Shown here piece by piece: positions 1 to 8,063 of a stretch of 64,000 nucleotides of DNA (positions within the stretch are counted from its first letter, which is position 1; the number at the start of each line of letters is the position of its first letter). The position numbers were made by a program, and so were the translations under genes. The stretch is from Roseobacter sp. MH60115 (GTDB taxonomy: Bacteria; Pseudomonadota; Alphaproteobacteria; Rhodobacterales; Rhodobacteraceae): the NCBI RefSeq assembly GCF_015644665.1, contig NZ_JADOBQ010000004.1, positions 379,501-443,500 on the forward strand, given 5' to 3'. A model generated the notes under the pieces. The model was not told where the DNA came from, did no database searches, and saw nothing but the letters and a program-made list of their open reading frames with translations.

Positions 1-355
1 CGGGGATTGGGTCAATGGGGCGTGGGTTTTCCAGCAGCAGTCCCGCTTCGCCGCCAAACCACGGGCTGTCACTCTCGGTAATGATCTCTACCACATCCAC
101 GGTGCCGATGAGGGCACCGCGTATCAGGGCCTCCGGGCGCGGACAGGTTGTGCCGTGCTGCGCAAAGCGCCAGTGCAGGTAGCGGTATTCGTCTTCCTTC
201 ATGCCGGTGGCGGCGTGAATACAGATCGGGCCCGGGGTCATGCGGCCCGCACGGATGGACCCGAGCGAGCGGTTCTCAATGATTTTGCCGCCGTGGATGA
301 TCGCCCAGGCGGAGGGCTGGCGGACAGAGAGCGCGAGGCGGGGCAGATCATCCAT
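1..355 (-). CDS. ASCH-domain protein (C-terminus beyond window)
   Basis: The reading frame starts at ATG 355-353 and stays open to the window edge, giving 118 codons, so the C-terminus is missing. The protein begins MDDLPRLALSVRQPSAWAI and continues with GGKIIENRS, the usual opening of ASCH-domain proteins, which are thought to bind RNA or nucleotides. A later segment, ALIGTVDVVEII, fits the ASCH beta-barrel core. It starts 29 bases after the stop of the K+ channel gene on the same strand, so the two may be co-transcribed. The family is assigned from motif recall only and no cellular role can be given. Confidence 0.75.
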   Translation of the reverse strand, partial: MDDLPRLALSVRQPSAWAIIHGGKIIENRSLGSIRAGRMTPGPICIHAATGMKEDEYRYLHWRFAQHGTTCPRPEALIRGALIGTVDVVEIITESDSPWFGGEAGLLLENPRPIDPIP

Positions 356-384
356 GCGGCAAAGCTAGCGCGCGGGCCGTGCGA

Positions 385-813
385 TCACAGATCCTTTTCG
401 CCGAGGATGCGGGTGAAGAGGCCGACGACAAAGGCGGTGGTCATCCCGAACATCAGGATGCCGGTCACCGAGATCATCGCCCCGGCGATGCGGTAGCCCG
501 GCTCCAGCACGACATCGCCGTAGCCCACGGTGGTGTAAGTGACGAGTGAATAGTAGATCGCAGCCTCATAGCCCGGCAGTGCCCCGATGACCCACAAGGA
601 AAAGGCGCTGATGTAGATCTGGATAGTGTGCGAGGCCAGCAGGAGCAGAAACAGAGCACAGACGGTCAGCAATTGATGACGCGTGGTGCGGCCAGGCTGA
701 AAGTGGTCGTTCTCGCGTAGATGGCGGATCAGCCGCGCGACGCTGAGAATATGCAGCAGTGCGCAGACCAAAAGCACTGTGCTGCCGAAGGTGATCTCGA
801 GAAGGACAGGCAT
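385..813 (-). CDS. Small two-TM potassium channel (ion_trans_2 family)
   Basis: The 142-residue membrane protein has hydrophobic segments near residues 8-28, 47-67 and 107-130. A pore loop carries the K+ selectivity filter T95-V-G-Y-G-D100. That filter is diagnostic of potassium channels, and the C-terminal half (about residues 50-140) has the outer helix-pore-inner helix order. There is no cytoplasmic RCK/TrkA-N or cyclic-nucleotide domain, so the gating signal is unknown. I chose ATG at 813 because the open frame upstream (to 1017) overlaps the LysE gene and encodes non-membrane, Arg/Ala-rich sequence typical of an antisense shadow. It lies 78 bases downstream of the LysE-type gene. Confidence 0.85.
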   Translation of the reverse strand: MPVLLEITFGSTVLLVCALLHILSVARLIRHLRENDHFQPGRTTRHQLLTVCALFLLLLASHTIQIYISAFSLWVIGALPGYEAAIYYSLVTYTTVGYGDVVLEPGYRIAGAMISVTGILMFGMTTAFVVGLFTRILGEKDL

Positions 814-890
814 GGCGCGCCCCGCACTGGTTTTGACAAGAGTTTGGAATGGTTTACGTGTCGGCGCGACGCTTGTCCAATGCTCTGCGA

Positions 891-1481
891 TCAGGCTTGC
901 GAGAGGGCTGCGAGCAGGACCACCGCCATCATCGAGGCGGCCATGGCGATGTTGATGGCGCGCTGCGTCCGCTGCGGCAGGTTCATCCGTTGCAGGGCAA
1001 TGCCGAGCCAGAGCCAAGCGAAGTGAATAGGGATCCAGATGGCGTTGATAATCAGGAATTTCAGGGCGATTTCAACGGCAAAGCTCTGCGGCCAGAAACC
1101 GAACCCGCTGAAGAGCGCGGTATTGACCGCATAGGCTTTGGGGTTGATGGCCTGCAGCAGAATGCCACCGCCGATGCCGGGTGGCTTTGCGCGTTCGATG
1201 AAGGCGACCTTGCTGCCCGCCAGTGCGATGCGCAGGGCGAGGTAGGCCAGATAGGCGACAGAGGCTGTGAAGAGCACAAGGCGCAGACGGTCGTCCGCGA
1301 GGATGGCAGCGGTGACGCCGGACACAACTGCAAGGGAGACGAGGTTCGTGCCGATGAAGAGACCCAGCACATAGCGGGTGCCAGCCGCGGCCCCGAAGGC
1401 AGCGCCCACACCCGCAGTGGAAAGCACGCCGGGGCCGGGCGTGATGATCAGGAAGAAGACGGCGGCGGCGAAGGTGAGCAT
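891..1481 (-). CDS. LysE/RhtB-family amino-acid exporter
   Basis: This 196-residue, very hydrophobic protein has the LysE-family N-terminus (first helix ending in ITPGPGVL) and about six transmembrane helices. Family members export amino acids such as lysine, homoserine, threonine or leucine across the inner membrane. Other family-typical features are the small-residue stretch GAAFGAAAGTRYVLGLFIG around residues 27-45 and INPKAYAVNTALF near residue 112. The substrate cannot be predicted. The gene follows the rpsO terminator by about 35 bases on the same strand, so it probably has its own promoter or depends on read-through. Confidence 0.87.
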   Translation of the reverse strand: MLTFAAAVFFLIITPGPGVLSTAGVGAAFGAAAGTRYVLGLFIGTNLVSLAVVSGVTAAILADDRLRLVLFTASVAYLAYLALRIALAGSKVAFIERAKPPGIGGGILLQAINPKAYAVNTALFSGFGFWPQSFAVEIALKFLIINAIWIPIHFAWLWLGIALQRMNLPQRTQRAINIAMAASMMAVVLLAALSQA

Positions 1482-1514
1482 GGGGGCACTCTATGCAGCC
1501 AGTGGCGCGGGTAA

Positions 1515-1544
1515 AGAAAAACCGCGCCGGGTAGGGCGCGGTTT
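1515..1544 (-). terminator. Rho-independent terminator of rpsO
   Basis: A 10-base perfect inverted repeat (1519-1528 with 1535-1544, sequence AAACCGCGCC) surrounds a 6-base loop. Read on the minus strand it runs into a short T-run (A residues 1517-1521 on the plus strand). It lies about 90 bases after the rpsO stop and just before the LysE-type gene. Confidence 0.75.
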
Positions 1545-1630
1545 GGAATGCATTGCTGCGGCGGGGTGCCGGACCGCAGGTTTGCTGTACAAACCCACTT
1601 GTCCGCAGGCGGAGAAAATCGCTCTGCGAA

Positions 1631-1900
1631 TTATCTCCGGAGGCCCAGGCGTTTGATCAGGTCCTGGTAACGGGCCTCATCCTTGCCTTTGACGTAGTCG
1701 AGAAGCTTGCGGCGCGTGGCCACCATCTTCAGCAGACCACGACGGCCATGGTTGTCTTTCTTGTGGGTCTTGAAGTGCTCGGTCAGGGTCGCGATGCGCG
1801 AGCTGAGGATGGCGACCTGAACTTCGGGCGACCCGGTGTCGCCTTCCTTGGTTCCGTATTCCTTCATGACGCGGGCTTTGTCTTCAGCAGTGATCGACAT
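1631..1900 (-). CDS. rpsO: 30S ribosomal protein S15
   Basis: The 89-residue product matches S15 over its full normal length, starting [15 protein letters not shown] and containing the conserved [11 protein letters not shown] and [13 protein letters not shown] segments and the C-terminal [10 protein letters not shown]15 binds the central domain of 16S rRNA early in 30S assembly. The start has a good ribosome binding site (AGGAG, minus strand). In this order rpsO normally follows truB, but here three other genes lie between them. A strong terminator follows the gene. Confidence 0.98.
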   Translation of the reverse strand: MSITAEDKARVMKEYGTKEGDTGSPEVQVAILSSRIATLTEHFKTHKKDNHGRRGLLKMVATRRKLLDYVKGKDEARYQDLIKRLGLRR

Positions 1901-2096
1901 CGGGGGCTCCTATACAATAAGTGTTTGGGTCAAGGCGCAGGCCGGGATGTCGTCCAGCACAGGCCGATGGAGATACCGCCTGTGAGAAAGAGAATCCCCA
2001 AGGCGATGCGGGCGTATAAGCGCCCTGATCAAAAATGGCAATTGTTGAATTCGATACGGGGCAGCAGACCGACCGTCAACCGCCACTAGCCCTCGT

Positions 2097-2777
2097 TCAA
2101 ACGGCTTCCAAGCCGATTGCCATCGCCGAACTCAGGGGGATCAGGGTCAGGTCGGCAACGCTCAATTCAACGTCCCCATAGACTTCGGCGACATTCTCTC
2201 CGTTCATGGAAACCTGCATCACCTCCGGGTCATCCGGGTCCGGTGCCACGCCGACATCCGGTTCTGACGCGTCTTCATGCGTGTCATCCCAGACCAGCAT
2301 CAGGCTCTCTGTCTGTGATTCGTAGTCCAGGATTTCGGAACCGTCCCGCTGTTCAATCCAGTCGCTGAGCAGGATTTCGTCCTGCTGTGCCGGGGTGTCC
2401 AGTGCCACGTCATCCGTTTCAAGCATGGCGGAACTGTAGACGACCTCTTGCGAAGATGCGGCATCTGCCGGGTTTTCCGGTGTCGCCTCTTCTGTTTCGG
2501 CCATGACTTCGTTGAGAACGTCATCTCCCCAACCACCGGCAGCATCGGTTGTGGAGGATGTGTTGAACGCCACTTGCGTGTCGGCCTGCAGCAATCCACC
2601 GGCCTCGCTGTGATCCTTGATCTGGCTGAGAAGGTTCCCGATGTCCGAGGTCTGCTCACTCTCTTCCGACAGCAGTTCCTCTTCGTGTTCTTCTTCCTCA
2701 CCGACGTCAGCTTTGATGCCCACGAAGGCAGCGGCGCCAACACCCGCAACACCCATCAATCCGGCCAGCCATAACAT
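2097..2777 (-). CDS. Acidic protein with N-terminal membrane anchor
   Basis: The protein has 226 residues. Residues 1-21 form one hydrophobic helix (MLWLAGLMGVAGVGAAAFVG), and the rest is extremely acidic and low in Lys/Arg, with a Glu-rich stretch around residues 26-40. It should therefore be an inner-membrane-anchored or exported acidic protein. The C-terminal third, with alternating hydrophobic strands (SLMLVWDD, VSMNGENVAEVYG, LSVADLTLI), loosely resembles the beta-rich Ca2+-associated domains of alphaproteobacterial RTX-type proteins, but no GGXGXD repeats are present. I do not recognise a defined family, so its function is unknown. It stands alone between rpsO and the DUF1643 gene. Confidence 0.7.
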   Translation of the reverse strand: MLWLAGLMGVAGVGAAAFVGIKADVGEEEEHEEELLSEESEQTSDIGNLLSQIKDHSEAGGLLQADTQVAFNTSSTTDAAGGWGDDVLNEVMAETEEATPENPADAASSQEVVYSSAMLETDDVALDTPAQQDEILLSDWIEQRDGSEILDYESQTESLMLVWDDTHEDASEPDVGVAPDPDDPEVMQVSMNGENVAEVYGDVELSVADLTLIPLSSAMAIGLEAV

Positions 2778-2887
2778 CAGATCAAGACCTTTTACCGTTC
2801 ATCTGCGGCACGCCGACTGTTCACCCGCCACGGGCCGCGTCGCAATCCACATTGGTTTAGGGTCAAATCCTGACCAATGTGTTAACG

Positions 2888-3403
2888 TCAGCCTGGCCTG
2901 TCCCAGCGTTCCGGCTGCCGGGAATAGGGCAGGTAAAGAGGATGTCGCGGATGTCCGTCCTTGGACAGGCCCAGGTGAAAGAGGTCATATCCCGCATCAA
3001 TCAGCAGATTGGCGACCGCCGTGCCCCGCGCCAGATGCGCGCCGTGCACACCCCAGGCGGCGATGACCTGATCCGCTTGTCGCGCAGCTTCAATCAATAC
3101 CACGTCGTTCTCGGGTCCGATGGGACGGTCGGCGCGACGCATCGCCTGCGGATCAGTATCCCGCCAGGCAAAGATATTGGTCACCTGAAAGCTGCCAAAC
3201 CCCAACCTACGAGCACGTTGTTCGCAGCGTTCCACCGTCGGGTCGTTTCTGATCTCATCGGCTTTCGACGGGTTCAGCATGACGAAGTTCACGCGCCTGC
3301 CTTCGGGTTGCCAGATCCTGCGCAGGCTGTAGCGATACGCACTGCACGCTGAATAGGCCGCTTCGGACCAGCTGTCGGCGCTTTGATGGGTGCGGGTGAG
3401 CAT
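2888..3403 (-). CDS. DUF1643 domain protein
   Basis: The 171-residue protein matches the DUF1643 pattern: YRYSLRRIW near residue 24, then VMLNPSKADEIRNDPTVERC and TNIFAWRDTDP, later VIAAWGVHG and LSKDGHPRHPLYL near the end. The family is widespread in bacteria and has no established biochemical role. The start at 3403 places the conserved YRYSLRR motif at the expected distance from the N-terminus. It is transcribed away from nothing obvious, and a terminator at 3449-3477 separates it from the upstream membrane-protein gene, so it is probably a single-gene unit. Confidence 0.85.
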   Translation of the reverse strand: MLTRTHQSADSWSEAAYSACSAYRYSLRRIWQPEGRRVNFVMLNPSKADEIRNDPTVERCEQRARRLGFGSFQVTNIFAWRDTDPQAMRRADRPIGPENDVVLIEAARQADQVIAAWGVHGAHLARGTAVANLLIDAGYDLFHLGLSKDGHPRHPLYLPYSRQPERWDRPG

Positions 3404-3448
3404 GCGGCTTCATGCCAGCCGGTCGGCAGCGCCGCAAGACAGACATGC

Positions 3449-3477
3449 AAAAGGCCGCCCCGGTGAGGCGGCCTTTT
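3449..3477 (-). terminator. Rho-independent terminator
   Basis: AAAAGGCCGCC (3449-3459) pairs perfectly with GGCGGCCTTTT (3467-3477) around a 7-base loop. It lies 18 bases beyond the stop of the membrane-protein gene at 3496 and ends that transcript on the minus strand. The A/T flanks would also let it work on the plus strand. Confidence 0.8.
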
Positions 3478-3495
3478 CGAAAAGTATGTTTGCGT

Positions 3496-3984
3496 TCAAG
3501 CGGCTGCGGTGATGCTCTTGCGGGGCAGCTCCAGCACTTCGCCACGCAGTTCCAGGATTGCGGCGGCAACCACGGCGTAGACGATGTGACCCCAGAGCGC
3601 GACCCAGGTGATGCCGGTGAAGCCCAGGAAGGGTTTCATGCCTGCCACCAGATGCGCCATGCCGTAGAGGGCAAAGACCCAGAGGGCGATACCGTAGACC
3701 ACGGCGGTGATGCCCCAGTGCAACTGCGGCAGGACGGCGCGCTGTACCGGGCGGGCAATGGCGAAATAGCCCACGACATAGAAGATGAGGCCGGTCAGGG
3801 TGTGCAGCAGATAGGCGGCACCGGATGGGGCAGCGCCAAAGACGGATTTCAGTGTGGCACCGGCAAGACCGACAGGTGCCAGTTTCGCGTAGCCTAAGAG
3901 CGGGCTGAGCGCCTGTCCGAAGGTGTCAAAAGCGATGGTTGCAAAGGCGCCGGCGGTCAGGATTGTCAGAGCTGTGCGTTTCAT
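3496..3984 (-). CDS. Four-helix integral membrane protein of unknown function
   Basis: This 162-residue protein has about four hydrophobic helices (roughly residues 6-24, 55-75, 90-112 and 120-143) and short hydrophilic loops. I chose ATG at 3984 because GGAGAC lies 6 bases upstream and because the first helix then starts right after MKRTA. The frame further upstream is hydrophilic and lacks a binding site. I do not recognise the family with certainty. The phrases SPLLGYAKLAPVGLA and VALWGHIVYAV suggest an uncharacterised alphaproteobacterial membrane family. It ends at a strong terminator. Confidence 0.75.
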   Translation of the reverse strand: MKRTALTILTAGAFATIAFDTFGQALSPLLGYAKLAPVGLAGATLKSVFGAAPSGAAYLLHTLTGLIFYVVGYFAIARPVQRAVLPQLHWGITAVVYGIALWVFALYGMAHLVAGMKPFLGFTGITWVALWGHIVYAVVAAAILELRGEVLELPRKSITAAA

Positions 3985-4170
3985 ATCAGGGTCTCCATGT
4001 TGGAACGGGTTCGACTTCTGACCCCGATATGGCAGTGCTGGCGCGTCTTGTGCAGCCTCCTCACACAAGGCTTACCTTCGCGCGGATTTTCGTAACATTC
4101 TTTGTAACAAACCCCCGATCTCGCTGACATCGGCGCGAGGTTTGCGTCAGATTGAAATATTCGGAACTGA

Positions 4171-5082
4171 TCAGTTCTTAATGTTCAGCACGCGGGTGGG
4201 ATGCAACTCCCCCGATTTATAGCGTCCGATGGCCAGAGCCTGACCTTCGAAAGAGGCCCAGACCTCCTCGCCATAGTCGACATCACTGGCCAGAACCATG
4301 CCGGGATTGCCATTGCGCAACCGGGCGGCCCCTTCGGGGGTGGCCTTGACTTCGGGCAGCGCGATGAAGGCCTCCGCCACGGGGCGCAGATGTTCATCGA
4401 GGTCGGGGGTCCTGGCAAGCGCTTCGATCTTGTCCATGGTCAGCCCGTCGCTGGCATCGAAGGGACCCGACCAGATGCGGCGCAATTCGCGCACGTGCCC
4501 GAAGCAGCCCAGAGCCTCTCCCAGATCGCGTGCAATGGACCTGACATATCCGCCCTTGCCGCAAACCAGTTCAAGGGTGACGTGATCCGGGTCCGGACGG
4601 TCGATCAGCAAAAGGCTTTCGACATAGAGGGGGCGGGCAGCGATTTCCATCGTTTCGCCGTCGCGGGCGCGTTTATAGGCGCGTTCACCATCGATCTTGA
4701 CAGCTGAGAACTGGGGCGGGACCTGCTCGATATCACCCACAAACGCCCCGAGCGCCTGTTTGATTGTCTCGTCATCCGGGCGCAGATCGCTTTGCGCAAT
4801 GACTTCACCCTCTGCATCATCGGTGTTGGTTGCCTGGCCAAGCCGCATGGTGAATTCATAGGCTTTCAGCGCATCGGTGACATAAGGTACCGTCTTGGTC
4901 GCCTCGCCAAGCGCGACGGCAAGCACACCGGTGGCGTCGGGGTCCAATGTGCCCGCATGTCCCGCTTTCTTGGCGTCCAGCGCCCAGCGGACCTTGTTGA
5001 CCACCGCCGTGGAGGTCAGGCCCGCAGGTTTGTCCACCACGAGCCACCCCGAAATCTCTCTGCCGTTTTTTCTGCGTCCCAT
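4171..5082 (-). CDS. truB: tRNA pseudouridine(55) synthase TruB
   Basis: The 303-residue protein converts U55 of the tRNA T-loop to pseudouridine. The family motif G-T-L-D-P-D-A-T-G is present at residues 44-52, with D47 as the catalytic aspartate. The substrate-binding stretches [15 protein letters not shown] (21-35) and [15 protein letters not shown] (about 122-136), the motif [13 protein letters not shown] and a PUA-like C-terminal part are also visible. Length is normal. It lies downstream of rbfA with the phosphodiester-glycosidase-like gene in between, keeping the common rbfA-truB order. Confidence 0.97.
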   Translation of the reverse strand: MGRRKNGREISGWLVVDKPAGLTSTAVVNKVRWALDAKKAGHAGTLDPDATGVLAVALGEATKTVPYVTDALKAYEFTMRLGQATNTDDAEGEVIAQSDLRPDDETIKQALGAFVGDIEQVPPQFSAVKIDGERAYKRARDGETMEIAARPLYVESLLLIDRPDPDHVTLELVCGKGGYVRSIARDLGEALGCFGHVRELRRIWSGPFDASDGLTMDKIEALARTPDLDEHLRPVAEAFIALPEVKATPEGAARLRNGNPGMVLASDVDYGEEVWASFEGQALAIGRYKSGELHPTRVLNIKN

Positions 5083-5188
5083 GATGCCTCACGTGCTCCT
5101 GCGCGCGGTGCCATAACGGTCTGTGCCGCTATCCGCCAGTGTTCTTTTGCGGCCTTGCCGCAAAATCGTTATGCGCTGCAGGATGCCG

Positions 5189-5929
5189 CTACTCTGCCGG
5201 TGTCACGACGCCGACGATGGGCCCTAGATTGAACCCGAAATCACTGCGTCCCAGAGCAGGCGCATAAAGCCGCGACACCTTGCCATCGAAGTAAAGCGCG
5301 TTGGGCAGGCCCAGATGATCGCGAAACAGCAGTCCGAAACTGTGGAAATTCACCGGTTCATCCGAAATGGCAAAGACGACCCGTCGGCCATCTGACGACG
5401 TCCCCACACCGTTGCGAATGAACTCAGAGGTGCCGTCTTCCAGAAATCGCGGGTGCAGCGCGCCGTCGATGACCAGCATTGGCCCGGATTGCGTGGCGTC
5501 CCGGCACTCGGGTTGCGCCTGAAGGAAAGCCAGCGTTTCGAAGACATCCGCCCGATCTTCGCGCAGGCAGAACACACCGTTGGGCAGCAGGCCGAAGTTG
5601 CCGGGGCCTGCGGTGTCGATGACCCGCATGATCTCCTGCCCGTCTTCGACGTAATGCCCGACGGGCGCGCGGTTGTCGTGATACATGCCCGCATTCATGG
5701 CGAAAACCAGCTTTTGCTGCTGTGCTGCGAGCTTTCTGTCCACCTCTGAAAACTGGCCCAACGGGGCGCCGCCTTCGTCATAGAGAAAGAGCTCAAGCGC
5801 TTCGGTGGCGGCATCCACTTCACAGACGGTGTAGCGCGTGTCCTGAAATGTCACGGGCTCACACTCCACCGCCCCCGCGTCATGCGCAAGAAGGCACAAA
5901 GCAGCGGTGGAAAGCAGCACGCGGATCAT
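5189..5929 (-). CDS. Exported phosphodiester glycosidase-family (DUF2233) protein
   Basis: The 246-residue product begins with a signal peptide ([21 protein letters not shown], cleavage near residue 20) and should be periplasmic. The NAGPA/DUF2233 pattern is visible: [47 protein letters not shown], and late [23 protein letters not shown]. The family includes phosphodiester alpha-N-acetylglucosaminidases and bacterial cell-wall-associated proteins, but the bacterial substrate is mostly unknown. Its ATG overlaps the rbfA stop by four bases, so translation is probably coupled to rbfA. Four cysteines may form disulfides. Confidence 0.85.
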   Translation of the reverse strand: MIRVLLSTAALCLLAHDAGAVECEPVTFQDTRYTVCEVDAATEALELFLYDEGGAPLGQFSEVDRKLAAQQQKLVFAMNAGMYHDNRAPVGHYVEDGQEIMRVIDTAGPGNFGLLPNGVFCLREDRADVFETLAFLQAQPECRDATQSGPMLVIDGALHPRFLEDGTSEFIRNGVGTSSDGRRVVFAISDEPVNFHSFGLLFRDHLGLPNALYFDGKVSRLYAPALGRSDFGFNLGPIVGVVTPAE

Positions 5930-6357
5930 TCCGAATCGGGCTCCTCGCTGCTGCTTGCGCCGGTGTCGCGCCGCACGTCGTCACGGTTCAGCATTTCGCG
6001 TGTCTCATCCATCCGGTCGAAGGTCTCATCAAGCTGAAACCGCAGGTCAGGCGCGAATTTCAGCGACAGCTTCTTGGACACGACCCGGCGCAATTCACCC
6101 TTGTTGCGGGCGAGAAGGCTGATGACCTCTTCCTGTCCCCGCCCGCCCAGGGGCAGCACATAGGCCGTGGCAATGCGCAGGTCGGGCGACGTGCGCACTT
6201 CGCCGACGGTGATCGACATCCGGTTCAGATCAGGGTCATGCACGTCGCCGCGCGCCAGCACATCCGATAGCGCCCGGCGGATCAACTCGCCTACCCTGAG
6301 TTGTCGTTGCGACGGACCTGCGCCCTCGTGAAACTTGTTCTTTCCCATGCGCCCCAT
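5926..6357 (-). CDS. rbfA: Ribosome-binding factor A
   Basis: The product has 143 residues and matches RbfA, the KH-type factor needed for late 30S maturation and cold adaptation. Visible features are [20 protein letters not shown] (residues 15-34), the region [22 protein letters not shown] (52-73) and [19 protein letters not shown] near the C-terminus. A start at 6348 (MGKNKF) is equally possible. It is divergent from dapB, with about 80 bases between the two starts, and translationally coupled to the DUF2233 gene downstream. Confidence 0.95.
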   Translation of the reverse strand: MGRMGKNKFHEGAGPSQRQLRVGELIRRALSDVLARGDVHDPDLNRMSITVGEVRTSPDLRIATAYVLPLGGRGQEEVISLLARNKGELRRVVSKKLSLKFAPDLRFQLDETFDRMDETREMLNRDDVRRDTGASSSEEPDSE

Positions 6358-6436
6358 CTAAGGGGTCACCGGGGCTTTGCCAAGCGTGCGCTGTCGCGAT
6401 AAGCAAGGCGCGGGGCAGGCAAGCGGGGATTGCAGA

Positions 6437-7255
6437 ATGGACAAGCCGATGAGAATTGCGATCACGGGTGTGTCGGGCCGGATGGGGCGGATGCTGGTGG
6501 AGACAATCGAAGCCTCTGACCGGGCCGTGGTGTCGGCGGCCATTGAGCGGACGGGGCATGGCTGGATCGGGCGGGATCTGGGTGTCGCCATGGGCGGGGC
6601 AAGTAGCGGTGTTGTTGTCACGGATGATATCGACGCGGCCCTGTCGGACGCGGATGTTGTCATTGATTTTACGGCACCGACGGCCACCATCGCCTTTGCG
6701 CAGGCGGCAGCACGGGCGGGTGTTGCGCATGTGATTGGCACCACCGGCATGACAGCGCAGGAGATCGCGCAGCTTGAGGCCCCAGCGACGCAGACCGTTA
6801 TTGTGCGGGCGGGCAATATGAGCCTTGGGGTCAACCTTCTGGTGCAGCTGACCAAGCGGGTCGCGGCCGCCCTCGACGATGATTACGACATCGAGGTGAT
6901 CGAGGCGCATCACAACCGGAAAGTGGACGCGCCCTCGGGCACGGCACTGATGCTGGGCGACGCAGCGGCAGAGGGGCGTGGTGTTGATCTCGATGATGTG
7001 TCCGACCGCGCACGCGACGGCATTACCGGCGCGCGTGACAGGGGGCGTATCGGTTTCACCGCCATCCGTGGCGGCGATATCATCGGAGAGCATGACGTGA
7101 TGTTCGCTGCCGATGGGGAGCGGATTATCCTGCGGCACGTCGCCTCTGACCGGTCCGTGTTTGCGCGGGGCGCCTTGAAAGCCGCGCTTTGGACCGCCGG
7201 AAAGCGACCGGGCGCCTATGATATGCTCGACGTCCTGGGTCTCTCTGAGCAATAA
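6437..7255 (+). CDS. dapB: 4-hydroxy-tetrahydrodipicolinate reductase
   Basis: The 272-residue enzyme reduces 4-hydroxy-tetrahydrodipicolinate with NAD(P)H in lysine and diaminopimelate synthesis. The NAD(P) motif GVSGRMGRM sits near residues 11-19, [14 protein letters not shown] marks the domain joint, and the active-site signature [15 protein letters not shown] is complete (catalytic His pair and Lys). ATG at 6437 fits; MRIAITG at 6449 is an alternative start. Upstream in-frame sequence before 6437 is not conserved. It stands alone, divergent from rbfA. Confidence 0.97.
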   Translation: MDKPMRIAITGVSGRMGRMLVETIEASDRAVVSAAIERTGHGWIGRDLGVAMGGASSGVVVTDDIDAALSDADVVIDFTAPTATIAFAQAAARAGVAHVIGTTGMTAQEIAQLEAPATQTVIVRAGNMSLGVNLLVQLTKRVAAALDDDYDIEVIEAHHNRKVDAPSGTALMLGDAAAEGRGVDLDDVSDRARDGITGARDRGRIGFTAIRGGDIIGEHDVMFAADGERIILRHVASDRSVFARGALKAALWTAGKRPGAYDMLDVLGLSEQ

Positions 7256-7338
7256 CTTGCCGAGAGTCGTCCTTTGAGTCATCCAAGTCGCGTGCTGCTG
7301 CGTAGTACTTTCATGACGCTTAAAGGAGATGATGTGCG

Positions 7339-7695
7339 ATGCGCTTGATTTTGAGCCTTGTGACAGGTGTAGCAGTCTTGACCGCAACCTCCGTGGCGGC
7401 TGAGTTCACCAAGGTCGACAGTCAGCAAGAGTTTCTATCGCTTATCTCCGGCAAAGAGCTGCGACGTCCGTTTGTGAAGCTCGAAGTATCGCCGCAGGGG
7501 GATATCTCCGGCATTGGTGCGGCTTGGACTGTGACCGGGAACTGGACCTGGCGCGAAGGGTACTTCTGCCGGGATCTCTTCTGGGGTGGCGATCCGCTCG
7601 GATATAATTGCCAGGCTGTCGAGGCGCATGACAACCGCATCCGCTTCACGTCCGACAAGGGGCGTGGCGATTCGGCGGAGTTTCGTCTCAAGTAA
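7339..7695 (+). CDS. Small exported hypothetical protein
   Basis: This 118-residue protein has a clear signal peptide (MRLILSLVTGVAVLTATSVAA, cleavage near residue 21). The mature part contains FCRDLFWGGDPLGYNCQAVE, with two cysteines that could pair, and ends RFTSDKGRGDSAEFRLK. A ribosome binding site (AAAGGAGATG) lies just upstream. I recall similar short proteins in Rhodobacterales, sometimes labelled as dihydrodipicolinate reductase, probably only because they lie next to dapB. There is no Rossmann fold here, so that name would be wrong. Function unknown. Confidence 0.75.
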   Translation: MRLILSLVTGVAVLTATSVAAEFTKVDSQQEFLSLISGKELRRPFVKLEVSPQGDISGIGAAWTVTGNWTWREGYFCRDLFWGGDPLGYNCQAVEAHDNRIRFTSDKGRGDSAEFRLK

Positions 7696-7785
7696 TCTTT
7701 GTCGCCGCCTGATCCAAAGGCACGCGCTGCGCGCGTACGACATACGCCCGTTCCGGGCAATTGGCGCCTTTATCAAGTGGGTTGA

Positions 7786-7980
7786 TCAGAAATCGACCGC
7801 GAGGCCTTTCTTTTCCCAATCGCCATAGCGCACGGGTTCCGGGCCGTCCCGCCCACCCAGTTCGGTTGGCAAATCAAGCGCTTTGGCCTTTTGTCGCCGT
7901 TCCTCAGCCTCTGCCAACGCCCGCTGTGCGGCGGGCGGGAGCTTTGGTTTTTCCTGCGGTCTGTGCGCGTCGTCTGGCAT
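7786..7980 (-). CDS. DUF1674 / SDHAF4-family succinate dehydrogenase assembly factor
   Basis: The 64-residue product ends with the family signature GGRDGPEPVRYGDWEKKGLAVDF, as in DUF1674 proteins and eukaryotic SDHAF4 (Sdh8). Those bind the flavinylated SdhA subunit during assembly of complex II. The N-terminal half is Lys/Glu/Ala-rich and helical (residues 13-35). ATG at 7980 is chosen because it gives the usual length; longer in-frame sequence to 8046 looks non-coding. It is divergent from rsmB. A role in SdhA maturation here is inferred from the family. Confidence 0.85.
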   Translation of the reverse strand: MPDDAHRPQEKPKLPPAAQRALAEAEERRQKAKALDLPTELGGRDGPEPVRYGDWEKKGLAVDF

Positions 7981-8063
7981 TGCTACATCTCTTTGATCTG
8001 CCACCTTGATATACGCCGCTCTTTGGCGCAGACAACCCGCCAGCATTCAATGGAGCCTTGTGC

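Noticed and set aside
1925-2030. Short minus-strand open frame with a hydrophobic stretch (LGILFLTGGISIGLCW) between rpsO and the acidic protein
   Set aside because: It has no ATG/GTG start or ribosome binding site, only a TTG, and runs for about 30 codons. It may be chance.
7722-7736. Small dyad ACGCGC-TGC-GCGCGT after the small exported protein gene
   Set aside because: Short stem in GC-rich sequence and no T-run. Not enough for a terminator call.
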